64,000 nt of DNA. Source: Collimonas sp. OK412. GTDB taxonomy: Bacteria; Pseudomonadota; Gammaproteobacteria; Burkholderiales; Burkholderiaceae_D. The notes below the pieces were generated by a model that saw only the letters and a program-made list of their open reading frames with translations, was not told where the DNA came from and searched no databases. The translations under genes and the position numbers were made by a program. Location of the stretch: assembly GCF_900112135.1 (NCBI RefSeq), contig NZ_FOLC01000019.1:41431-105430 (forward strand), in the 5' to 3' direction. Shown piece after piece: positions 35,220-43,438 of the stretch. The first letter of the stretch is position 1. Every line of letters starts with the position of its first letter.

Positions 35220-36473
35220 TTATTTGCTTGCCGGGCTGCCGCCGTGGGTCAGCGTTTCCAGGATCACGTCATGCTCATCGTTGGGATTTGCATGCGGACG
35301 CACGTCATTGACCAGGTGTTTCAATGTCTGCGGCAGCGCAACGCCCAGGCGGTTGTGATAACCGTTGTAGGCGCGTTCCATCGTGCCCTTCAGCACCGGG
35401 ATGTAGCTGCCGTCGCACAGGCCGGGAAACCCGGCAGGCACGTTGACCGTGTTTGTCTGCGAGGTATTGCGCACGCCTTGCAGCGAGTGCGCGAGGTATT
35501 CCAGCGATGTGGTCAGGCGCGCCTGCATCGGGGTGTACAAGTCCGTGCCTTGGACATAGGCGGTCTCGGCAGCGTTGAAGACGGCAGCCAGGCCCAGCTG
35601 CACATGCTGGGTGTCGCGGCAGGTTTCTTGCGACACGCCGCTGGTGGCCGCGTTGAACACGGTTTGCCCGTTCCAGCCGCTCGGGCTGCCGCTGAACTTC
35701 ACCGGTGCGCCGCCGTCTGCCGCATGGTTGTAAAAGTAGGCCGGCACCCATTTCTTCCACAGCGCAACCGCCGAGGCGTAAAGCGCCTTGTCTTCAGTGA
35801 ACACGGCGACGCCGATCATGCCGTCGATCATGCTCAATTCCCAATTGCCGTTTTTGCCGGCGGCCTGGTTGCCGTTGATATATGGCAGGTACTGGGTCGA
35901 GAGCATCTTTTGGAAGGCCGTGATGTCTGAAGCCGCCCAGCCGGTATAGGTATAACGGATGATTTCAGCTGCCGCCGGCCACTTTTCCGCAGTCCATGCG
36001 GATTGCAACGGCGCATTGGAATTGGTGTGCCCGCCGGTCAGGTTGCGTGCATAGGCGTTCATGATGGCGATCGCGTTCTTGGCGTAGGTGGCGTTGCCGG
36101 AGATGAACCACAGCAGCGCCTGGGTATAGGCCGCGGCGGCGTCGCTGTCCTCGGTCGAACAGCCGTGGTCAGGCACCGAACCGGAGCCGCATTCGATCAG
36201 GTGGTTCGACGGCGGCCCTTGCACCCTGTAGCTCAGCGATCCCAGCGCGCTGCTTTTGGCCGCCTCATAAGCCGAGGAAAAAGGCTCGGCGCCGGCATTG
36301 ATCCGGCTTTTTATGTAATTCAGGCGCGCCAGGTCGACCAGCACGCCGGGATGTTTAAAGCTGCTCAAGCTGGTGGCGCTGGTTCCCGCCGCATCTGCCT
36401 GTTCGGCGCCATGCGCTGAGAACGCCATGCATGAAAGGCCGATCGCAAGGCCTTTTATCATTTTCGATGTCAA
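35220..36473 (-). CDS. Alginate lyase family (PF05426-type) secreted polysaccharide lyase
   Basis: 417 residues with a signal peptide (MIKGLAIGLSCMAFSAHG) and an alpha/alpha-barrel. Family motifs are SNAPLQSAWTAEKWPAAAEI, GNWELSMIDGMIGVAVF and ETCRDTQHVQLGLAAVFNA, which hold the catalytic Asn/His/Tyr-type residues. The preferred start is TTG 36473 because AGGAG lies six bases upstream; ATG 36461 would be 18 bases from it. It should cut uronate-rich polysaccharides by beta-elimination; the substrate may be alginate or a glucuronan. First gene of a two-gene operon with the CBM6 lipoprotein. Confidence 0.85.
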   Translation of the reverse strand: MTSKMIKGLAIGLSCMAFSAHGAEQADAAGTSATSLSSFKHPGVLVDLARLNYIKSRINAGAEPFSSAYEAAKSSALGSLSYRVQGPPSNHLIECGSGSVPDHGCSTEDSDAAAAYTQALLWFISGNATYAKNAIAIMNAYARNLTGGHTNSNAPLQSAWTAEKWPAAAEIIRYTYTGWAASDITAFQKMLSTQYLPYINGNQAAGKNGNWELSMIDGMIGVAVFTEDKALYASAVALWKKWVPAYFYNHAADGGAPVKFSGSPSGWNGQTVFNAATSGVSQETCRDTQHVQLGLAAVFNAAETAYVQGTDLYTPMQARLTTSLEYLAHSLQGVRNTSQTNTVNVPAGFPGLCDGSYIPVLKGTMERAYNGYHNRLGVALPQTLKHLVNDVRPHANPNDEHDVILETLTHGGSPASK

Positions 36474-36938
36474 TTGATTCTCCTAGATAGATTGGGATGG
36501 CTTGCCTGCTGTCGGCGCGGTTTGCGATGGCCAAGGTCGAACACATTGCGGGCCTCGTTTTTTTGTTGCGCCGGTTTAATCTATCCTCGATATTTCCATG
36601 CGGAAACACTTGTCTGATGACTGTAGGAGCTGCAAAAAATACTGTCAACCTGTATTTGAGTGGTATTGCAAGAGAGGCGATCCGGTCCTGTTCCGGTATC
36701 TCGGATACGCGCACAAGCCGTTGTTTACATTAATTTTTCCACAAGTCATCTGACCTGTTGTTTTTCCAGGTGGACTTGCTGCTGTTGGCGAGGATGGCTG
36801 CCTGGTCAGGCCTTCATATAAAAATATGCACAGCCGATATGCATCTGTTCCACATTTCAATGTTTCCATATGGCATTATTTGCATTAATTTCAAGCCGTG
36901 CCGAAAGTGGGCAAACTCTCTTACCCGATAGGAAAACC
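36474..36938. other. Intergenic region between divergent lyase and SnoaL-like genes
   Basis: About 465 bases without a gene, AT-richer than the neighbours. Related short elements (GTCTGATGAC near 36612 and AAGTCATCTGAC near 36742) form an imperfect inverted pair that might be operators. Promoters for both divergent units should lie here, but none could be placed with confidence. Confidence 0.4.
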
Positions 36939-37433
36939 ATGGAAATGAGCCGCATAGCACTGTCAGCAGCCATCGCTTTTGCGATCTCCGGCTGCGCCAC
37001 GACGCCAACAGGAAGCGACACTCCAGGACCGCAAAATGCGCAAGCCTGTCCCGCAGCCAGCGAGCCTGACATCGCGTCATTGTTTGATCGCTGGAACAAT
37101 TCGCTAAAGACCGGCAACCCGCGTGAGGTTGCCGCAAATTATGCGGATAAATCGGTATTGCTTGCCACCCTGTCAAACAAGCCCCGCGTTACCCGCGAAG
37201 AGAAAATCGATTATTTTGAACATTTCCTGGAAAACAAGCCGAGCGGGAAAATCAATTGGCGCACCATCAAGATCGATTGCACTACCGCCATCGATATCGG
37301 CCTGTATACGTTCACGCTAGGGAAAACGGGGCAAGAGGTAAAAGCGCGCTATACCTTCACCTACAAATGGGATGGGAAGCAATGGCTCATCTCGACCCAT
37401 CATTCATCCATGATGCCGGAGAAAGAAAAGTAA
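36939..37433 (+). CDS. SnoaL/DUF4440-like (SgcJ/EcaC family) lipoprotein
   Basis: 164 residues. The signal peptide ends at a lipobox (AISGC). The mature part is an NTF2-like fold of the SgcJ/EcaC type: IASLFDRWNNSLKTGNPREV, ANYADKSVLLATLSNKP, EEKIDYFEHFL and the final YTFTYKWDGKQWLISTHHSS, where the two histidines line the pocket in this family. The enzymatic role is unproven. Start 36939 has AGGA six bases upstream; 36945 is possible. It stands alone between two oppositely directed loci. Confidence 0.85.
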   Translation: MEMSRIALSAAIAFAISGCATTPTGSDTPGPQNAQACPAASEPDIASLFDRWNNSLKTGNPREVAANYADKSVLLATLSNKPRVTREEKIDYFEHFLENKPSGKINWRTIKIDCTTAIDIGLYTFTLGKTGQEVKARYTFTYKWDGKQWLISTHHSSMMPEKEK

Positions 37434-37600
37434 GAATGCTGAAGCAGCGGTGTCCGGATATGGAGGATCGTCTGGTCGCCATGGGCGCCACTCGCTAGCG
37501 GCTGCCCGGCGCCGGCTCAGATGCATGCATGCCAGCATCCTGCGCCGGTTAGCCGAGGGACCTGGCGAACGACTCCAGGTCCCTCTTCCCGGTCAAGACT

Positions 37601-39580
37601 TCAAGGCTGGATCCTGCTGATGCGGGTGGCCCAGTTGGTCAGGGCGACGCGGCTGCCATTGCAGCTGAACTGCGCCACCGGATCGGCGAGGCTGGCAAAT
37701 TGCCCCAGCGTGCAGCCATGCGCAATGTATTCGGCGCCTAGCCAGATATAGTTGCCGTCGACTGCCGCCGCACCATAATCGCCCCACCGGCTGCGTGGCG
37801 TGCCGAAGGCGTTATAGGCGCCGAATTCGTCATCCGGCCCGAGCCCGTTGGCAATGATCTTGGCCGTTTCACCCCTATGCCCGTTGTCGCGGCTGAAGTG
37901 AATATAACCGGCGCTCGGGTAGTGATCCGCGCCGGCCACGGTAAAGCCGATCACGCCTTTGCCGTTAGGCAGCGCCGCTATGGCCGGCCGCGTAACGCTG
38001 TTGCCGGCAAGCGCCACCTGCCCCTGCCTGGTCACGGATGCGCCAACCTGGCTGGCCGAAACGGCCGGATTCAGCACATAGTAGGCAATCCCGGTCTGCT
38101 CCTGGCCGGCGACATTGACGACGGTATCGAGCGCACCATACAGGCGGTCGCCGGTGAAAAACACTTGCTGCATGCGCGAATCGTTCGGATCCAGGTCCGC
38201 CAGCGTTTCGGGCACTGCCGGCAGGACAGTGGTCAGGTAATGCCAGCAGCCGACGCCGGCCGGCGTCACCATGCTCCGGTCGTTCAGGCAATCTCGCAGC
38301 GGCGCGCTGCCCGTTTTCTGCGGAATCGCAGGCGGCACGCCATAGCTGTCGACGCTGACTACATTGTGCAGGAGCGTCAGCGCAGGAGCCGCGTCATTCA
38401 GCGACCTGGTATTGCCGACTGCCCATACCCGCAGGCGATTGTCGTTGCCGGAATTGGAAAATACCGCGACTGAGCTCAACAGGTATTCGGTGCCGTGGTT
38501 GCTCCGTTCAAAGTCGCCGGCTGGCGAGACTGCCGGCCATACCGTGAATCCTGGATTGCCTTCAAGCAGATAATCGGCCGTGTCCAGCTGCACCACCTGT
38601 ATCGATGCGCTGCCGCTGATCAGCGCTTTTTTCGATATGGCATATATCTGCGCGCTGTTGAAGCCGCCGGAAAACGGGAATTCGTTGGTCGTCAAATAGA
38701 TGCCGTGGGCGTCCGCTCCGATATGCGGATAGTCGCCCAGGCATGGACAATTTGGGTGCTGGGGCGTGCCTTGCGTGCCGTCATCCTGCACGGCGATCTT
38801 GTATACCGTCCAGCTCCCGAGCGGATCGGCGGACGAGCTGACCGCAAGGTCGAGATGGTTCGTGCCGGTTTGCGCACCTGTGGCAGGATCGGTGTCCAAG
38901 GTCAGCACCAGGTGAAACCAGCGTTTTACATCCGGATCGAAATAACAGGCCGGGTCGGTAATCGAGGGCCCAAAGACACGTGGCGTGACCTGGCGGTTGA
39001 TGGCCGGCGCGTAGCCGTAAAACGCATTCAGCGCGATATCGCCGCTCAATGCGGCGCCTTTGCGGTTGTAAACTTTCATGACGTCGTTCAACGATTCCAT
39101 GACGTAACCGTTGCCGGCGCAGAGCCCCTGGTCCGGCGGCTCGATGGAAAACTGGTTGCCGTTGCTGGCCAGCCGCTGGTTGCGCGAGTTTTCGCCGTCG
39201 AAGCTGACTTGCACTCGGCGGTCTGGCGCGTCCCTGCCGACTGCTTCGGTCCACTGCCCTTTGCCCTGGGTTCTGGCAATACTGCGGTTTATCTTGAACT
39301 TCGCCACCCGCGCCAGCACGCCGGCGGTACTTTGCGTCCCGCTTTTACCGGTCAACCCCGCCGTACCCGCCGCGGTGGGGCCGTCGGCAAGATCTGGCGC
39401 GTTCGAAAATACCGGCGAGACTTCAGGCGAGGACAAACCGTCGACGCCGACGGTGGTGGCGGGAATCTTGACTGTGCCGCTGCTGGGTATTTGCCTGGTG
39501 ATGGTGGCGCCCAAGGCAAGGCTTGAGGTAAAACAGGCGAAGCTGAGAATTAACGCTAATCCACTAAAATTCCGATTCAT
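37601..39580 (-). CDS. Large secreted protein of unknown function, beta-propeller-like
   Basis: 659 residues with a signal peptide (LILSFACFTSSLALG-ATI). The mature protein contains repeated beta-rich segments with conserved turns: GLCAGNGYVMESLNDVMKVY, DPACYFDPDVKRWFHLVLTL, CPCLGDYPHIGADAHGIYLT, SRWGDYGAAAVDGNYIWLGA. The spacing of these DYP/GDY-like repeats suggests a six- or seven-bladed propeller with possible calcium sites. The start at 39580 has GGAG six bases upstream. Homologues are typically annotated as hypothetical. It is divergent from the DUF4157 gene. Confidence 0.75.
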   Translation of the reverse strand: MNRNFSGLALILSFACFTSSLALGATITRQIPSSGTVKIPATTVGVDGLSSPEVSPVFSNAPDLADGPTAAGTAGLTGKSGTQSTAGVLARVAKFKINRSIARTQGKGQWTEAVGRDAPDRRVQVSFDGENSRNQRLASNGNQFSIEPPDQGLCAGNGYVMESLNDVMKVYNRKGAALSGDIALNAFYGYAPAINRQVTPRVFGPSITDPACYFDPDVKRWFHLVLTLDTDPATGAQTGTNHLDLAVSSSADPLGSWTVYKIAVQDDGTQGTPQHPNCPCLGDYPHIGADAHGIYLTTNEFPFSGGFNSAQIYAISKKALISGSASIQVVQLDTADYLLEGNPGFTVWPAVSPAGDFERSNHGTEYLLSSVAVFSNSGNDNRLRVWAVGNTRSLNDAAPALTLLHNVVSVDSYGVPPAIPQKTGSAPLRDCLNDRSMVTPAGVGCWHYLTTVLPAVPETLADLDPNDSRMQQVFFTGDRLYGALDTVVNVAGQEQTGIAYYVLNPAVSASQVGASVTRQGQVALAGNSVTRPAIAALPNGKGVIGFTVAGADHYPSAGYIHFSRDNGHRGETAKIIANGLGPDDEFGAYNAFGTPRSRWGDYGAAAVDGNYIWLGAEYIAHGCTLGQFASLADPVAQFSCNGSRVALTNWATRISRIQP

Positions 39581-39887
39581 TTTCTTCTCCAAAAACCATC
39601 ATTTTTGAGCCCTTGTCAGGGGAAAGAAAAAACCTGGTTTGCAGACCGCAATGCGGCAGCCAAAAGATGATCCGTAAAATCCTGTGGCGTGCCTGTTGAA
39701 TCAAGATCCACTCGGCCTGGGGAAGGCCGGCGTTGAATAATGAGGGGCAAAATTTGCCCTGCGGAAATTATATATATATTCTCCACAAGGGATCATTTAT
39801 TTCGCTGTGTCAAAAAAAACAAGGCAAGCGGAGCAGATGGCTACGACGAAGCGCGACCTATCCTGACAGGCAAGGAGCAAGCAGGCG
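39581..39887. other. Intergenic region before the DUF4157-OTU gene
   Basis: About 307 bases between divergent genes, including an AT-rich run around 39768-39781 (TTATATATATAT) that could be part of a promoter. No operator or repeat was identified. Confidence 0.4.
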
Positions 39888-42071
39888 ATGACAGGCATGA
39901 AAGAAATGAGCACGCTTGCTCCAGCCCTGGCGCCGGAGGTTTTGCCGCGCCAGGAATTGCCGGCCCGCGCCGAGGCGGCGCCGGATAGCGGCAACGGCCT
40001 GGTCGCGATGGGCGATTTTCACTATGCCGACAGCCCTCTGCAGCGGCGCGCGACCAACGCGCCAGCTACGCCGATGCCGATGACCGGCCCGGCTACGTAC
40101 AGCCCGGGAATCAACCGCACCGGTTTGCCGGACCAGCTGAAAGCGGGCATCGAATCGCTGTCCGGCCTCAGCCTTGACAACGTCAAGGTACATTACAACT
40201 CGGCCCGGCCGGCCCAGCTGATGGCGCATGCCTATGCGCAAGGCAGCCAGATCCACCTGGCGCCGGGACAGCAATCGCACCTGCCGCATGAAGCCTGGCA
40301 CCTGGTGCAGCAGGCGCAAGGCCGGGTAGCGCCGACGACCGAGGCGGATGGCACGCCGGTCAATGACGACACCGCCCTTGAACGGGAAGCGGACGTGATG
40401 GGCCGCAAAGCGGCTGGATTCAGGCAAGTCTCCACGAAGGACGTTCCCAGGATGCTGACGCCAATCCCAAGCGCCTTAGGCAATGACACCGACGGCACGG
40501 CCCAGCTTGGGAAAAAAAAGAGAAAAGAAACCCTTATTCAAAAGCTGCGCAGGTCACGCTTGCGAAACAGGTTCAAGAAAGCCACTCCGAAGAGCAAGCG
40601 AGGTATCTTCCGCAAGCAGGCAAAGGACAACTACGGTTACAAGAATGCGGACATCGCCAGGCTGATTGCCAGTAATCCCGAGGCAAGCACCGCCTTGACT
40701 TTGTATAACCCCGCGCTCAATCCAGGCATCAACCCGGCCTATTCGCAAATCGGCATCGGCGACACCAAAGGCTACTATCGCAAAGGATTCGGCAACCAGC
40801 CTTTTCTATACCTCGATTCCAAGGCGTACGACGACAAGCAGATTCCCAGCAATTACGATGACGTCATTGCCCGCTTTAAGGGCAACGACGCGGAAGTAGC
40901 CTTCGAGATACTCAGCGCGATCGAATCCGGGCAAAGCAGCGGCAAAGACCAGGAAGCCCAGGCCAAGTCCCTGTTTCTTTTATTGACCCAATTCATCGAA
41001 GCGCACAGCTCTCGCGTCCCCGGATCCGACAAGCTTGCGCGCGCCCTGTTGCGGCGCATTGCCCTTGGCCAGCTGACCTTCCAGCAAGCCTTCAACCGCA
41101 AGAACGGCTTGTTCGTTTCGGCCTGGGCAAAAAAAGGCGGTGCTCCCCAGGGCGGACAAGTGGCCGGCCGCGCCCTGTTCGGTTTCAGCAAAGACGCCGA
41201 CAGGTACGATCTTGAAAAATTGGAGGCATACCTCGGCGACAAGCTGGTGGACGAGTTGCTGGAGACCATAGACGGCTATTACAGCGACGACAGCGACACC
41301 GAGGACGACGACGAAGACCTGGCGCCAAGCATCGACGAGAAAGACAATGCGTCCCTGGAAGAGATCAATGCAGCGCTGGAGACATTGCAGATTCCGCGGC
41401 GCATCAGCAACATCAACCAGCAGGTACTGCTGCCTGGCATCGGCGCCCTGGTCAAGAAGCAGAGCTTGAAACTCCTGCTGAAGAACCATCCGGATAAAGA
41501 AGGCGGCAGCCAGGAGGCGTTTGATCGCATCGTCAACGCCCGAAACCTGCTGGATGACCTGATTTCCCAGTTTTCAAACCAAGGTTTCATCGATCTCAAC
41601 CAGCGCAACCTGGATATCTACCTGCAAAGGGACGGCCTGGCAGCGCAAACGGTAGCCGGCGACGGCAATTGTTTTTATGCCGCAGTGCTTGACCAGATCC
41701 TCTATCTCGACGGCGTCAACGCCGATCCGGCCACATTAAGGCAACGGGTGGCGCAACTGATCCTCGACAATGCTGCCTATTTCCAGGTATTCGTCACCGG
41801 CAACCAGCTCAACCGCATTGTCGACGACATCCTCACCAGCCGCAGCTGGCGCAACGTCGGCGGCGATTTCGCGCCGCAGCTGATGGCTACCGTGCTGCAG
41901 CGGCCGGTGCAGATCATCCAGCCGTCTGGGCCGCTTGTCATCGATCCGATCGGCGGGCTGGTCCTGAACCACAACAACACTTTCATCACCCGCAACCAGC
42001 AGATCAACATCGTCTACGACGGCAACGCCCACTATGATTCGACCCGCAACACCCGGCAGCAGCTGCAGTAG
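39888..42071 (+). CDS. Modular effector-like protein: DUF4157 + J-domain-like segment + OTU cysteine protease
   Basis: 727 residues, no signal peptide. DUF4157 covers about residues 70-180, with the HEAWH zinc motif (134-138) and downstream EREAD (165-169). A very basic stretch (208-245) follows. Around 522-556 a J-domain helix pair with the HPD triplet (534-536) is seen: LKLLLKNHPDKEGGS. Residues about 585-720 form an OTU protease: GDGNCFYAA with Asp592 and Cys595, GGDFAPQLMATVLQRP, and His715 in DGNAHYDS. DUF4157 is typical of cargo of extracellular contractile injection systems and of polymorphic toxins; OTU enzymes cleave ubiquitin or ubiquitin-like linkages. No injection-system genes are in the window. 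Confidence 0.85.
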   Translation: MTGMKEMSTLAPALAPEVLPRQELPARAEAAPDSGNGLVAMGDFHYADSPLQRRATNAPATPMPMTGPATYSPGINRTGLPDQLKAGIESLSGLSLDNVKVHYNSARPAQLMAHAYAQGSQIHLAPGQQSHLPHEAWHLVQQAQGRVAPTTEADGTPVNDDTALEREADVMGRKAAGFRQVSTKDVPRMLTPIPSALGNDTDGTAQLGKKKRKETLIQKLRRSRLRNRFKKATPKSKRGIFRKQAKDNYGYKNADIARLIASNPEASTALTLYNPALNPGINPAYSQIGIGDTKGYYRKGFGNQPFLYLDSKAYDDKQIPSNYDDVIARFKGNDAEVAFEILSAIESGQSSGKDQEAQAKSLFLLLTQFIEAHSSRVPGSDKLARALLRRIALGQLTFQQAFNRKNGLFVSAWAKKGGAPQGGQVAGRALFGFSKDADRYDLEKLEAYLGDKLVDELLETIDGYYSDDSDTEDDDEDLAPSIDEKDNASLEEINAALETLQIPRRISNINQQVLLPGIGALVKKQSLKLLLKNHPDKEGGSQEAFDRIVNARNLLDDLISQFSNQGFIDLNQRNLDIYLQRDGLAAQTVAGDGNCFYAAVLDQILYLDGVNADPATLRQRVAQLILDNAAYFQVFVTGNQLNRIVDDILTSRSWRNVGGDFAPQLMATVLQRPVQIIQPSGPLVIDPIGGLVLNHNNTFITRNQQINIVYDGNAHYDSTRNTRQQLQ

Positions 42072-42266
42072 CTGACCCGCATGCGCGCAGTCGCGGGAAA
42101 TGCTCGCCGCTATCTCATCTTAATTCTAGGTAATTTACACAAGTGATTGAATAAAAACGTCTTTTGATTGCATTCGATATTTAATCTAAATTCTTAAAAT
42201 TGATCTGTAATACATTGAATATCAATGATTTTTACATCAAATTAACGCCATTTCCAGAATGTTGCC

Positions 42267-43418
42267 CTACGGCGCAACAAACCTCCATGCCGGATTATCG
42301 AACATGGAAATCGTACGCGCGCGCACCGTGCCGGATGGACATAGTTCATCCTGGGTGTATTGCGTCAGCCGGATCGAATTCGGCACTTTTGCCTTGCAGA
42401 TGATGCCGACGTATTCGGGTTCGATGGTCGCCGCCTTGAACACAAAGCTTTCCTTGTATTCATCGGTAGGCTTGAATATCTTTATCAGGTCGCCCGGGTT
42501 CTTCAGGCTGTTGTAGTCAAAACCCATCCCCTGCGACACCAGCGTCGATACTTGCGCCGGGTTGATGCCAACCTTGTCGACCCGGTAATTGCTGCCGAAA
42601 CCGGAGGCGCCGCCGATCAGCTGCGACAAGTTGCCATACTTGCCGTTATTTACCACCATGCCGACGTTGTTGCTGGAAGCCAGCGGATTGAGCTCGTCGA
42701 ACATGCGCTTGATCGCTACCGCTCCCGGCGCCGACCAGGAATTGGTGACCATGGTCAGGCTGCCCAGCGCAGTGACGTTGGTGCCGCCGGCGGCGGCGCT
42801 GTCGACCCCGGGCGCGATGCCGAAGCGCTGCTGCAGGAAATCGGTGATGAAATCGCCCAGCCCGATGGCGCCGTTGACCTGCACCCGTTCGTAGGGTTTG
42901 TCATCGAGCTTCAGGCGGGTCAAGGTGTTATGGGTCGGATCGAAGCCCATCGGACCGCCGGGCGCCTTGTCCGAATTGGTGACGACGCTCAAGGCATTGC
43001 CGGAGAGCGAGCCGAAAGTCGCGCCCTTCATCGTGCCGGTAAAAAAGCGCGCCGCCGTGTTCATCCAGTCCGGATGGTCCTGCATCAAGGCGGTGCCGCC
43101 CTCGCCCTGCGACTGGCGCGCGCCGCGCGGCGTCAGGTAGATGTTGCGAAAAACCTGCGGCCCCAGGTTGCCGTCGCTGCTGTAGAGCGCTTGCGTTTCG
43201 GCGCCGGCGCCTGTCTTGTAAGCGGTGCGCTCCCAGATCGCGAAACGCGCGGCCTCGGCATTGAGCTGGCTCAGTTCGCCGAAGCGCCACACCCATTGCA
43301 GGCCGAACAGGAACACCATGAACAGGCTGCAGACAATGATGGATTCGACCAGCGCCTGGCCGCGCTGGCGGCGCAAGCTGGGCGATGCGGTGGATCGGGC
43401 GGGCAGCGGCATGGGCAT
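42267..43418 (-). CDS. TadE-like pilus/secretion assembly protein
   Basis: 383 residues. The N-terminus has the TadE-type signal: RQRGQALVESIIVCSLFMVF, a GQALVE prepilin-like motif followed by one hydrophobic helix, then AEAARFAIWERTAY. The long exported domain contains several GxGxxN loops. Usually such proteins work with the Tad/Flp pilus machine, but no tadABC or flp genes are seen nearby. It follows the TadG-like gene by 20 bases on the same strand, so they are cotranscribed. The ATG at 43418 or 43412 starts the frame. Confidence 0.78.
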   Translation of the reverse strand: MPMPLPARSTASPSLRRQRGQALVESIIVCSLFMVFLFGLQWVWRFGELSQLNAEAARFAIWERTAYKTGAGAETQALYSSDGNLGPQVFRNIYLTPRGARQSQGEGGTALMQDHPDWMNTAARFFTGTMKGATFGSLSGNALSVVTNSDKAPGGPMGFDPTHNTLTRLKLDDKPYERVQVNGAIGLGDFITDFLQQRFGIAPGVDSAAAGGTNVTALGSLTMVTNSWSAPGAVAIKRMFDELNPLASSNNVGMVVNNGKYGNLSQLIGGASGFGSNYRVDKVGINPAQVSTLVSQGMGFDYNSLKNPGDLIKIFKPTDEYKESFVFKAATIEPEYVGIICKAKVPNSIRLTQYTQDELCPSGTVRARTISMFDNPAWRFVAP

Positions 43419-43438
43419 GAAATGGTTCCGGCTGGGTA

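Noticed and set aside
38495..39526. Plus-strand open frame of 343 codons
   Set aside because: Opposite the 659-residue secreted protein, with composition typical of a reverse shadow frame and no ribosome binding site.
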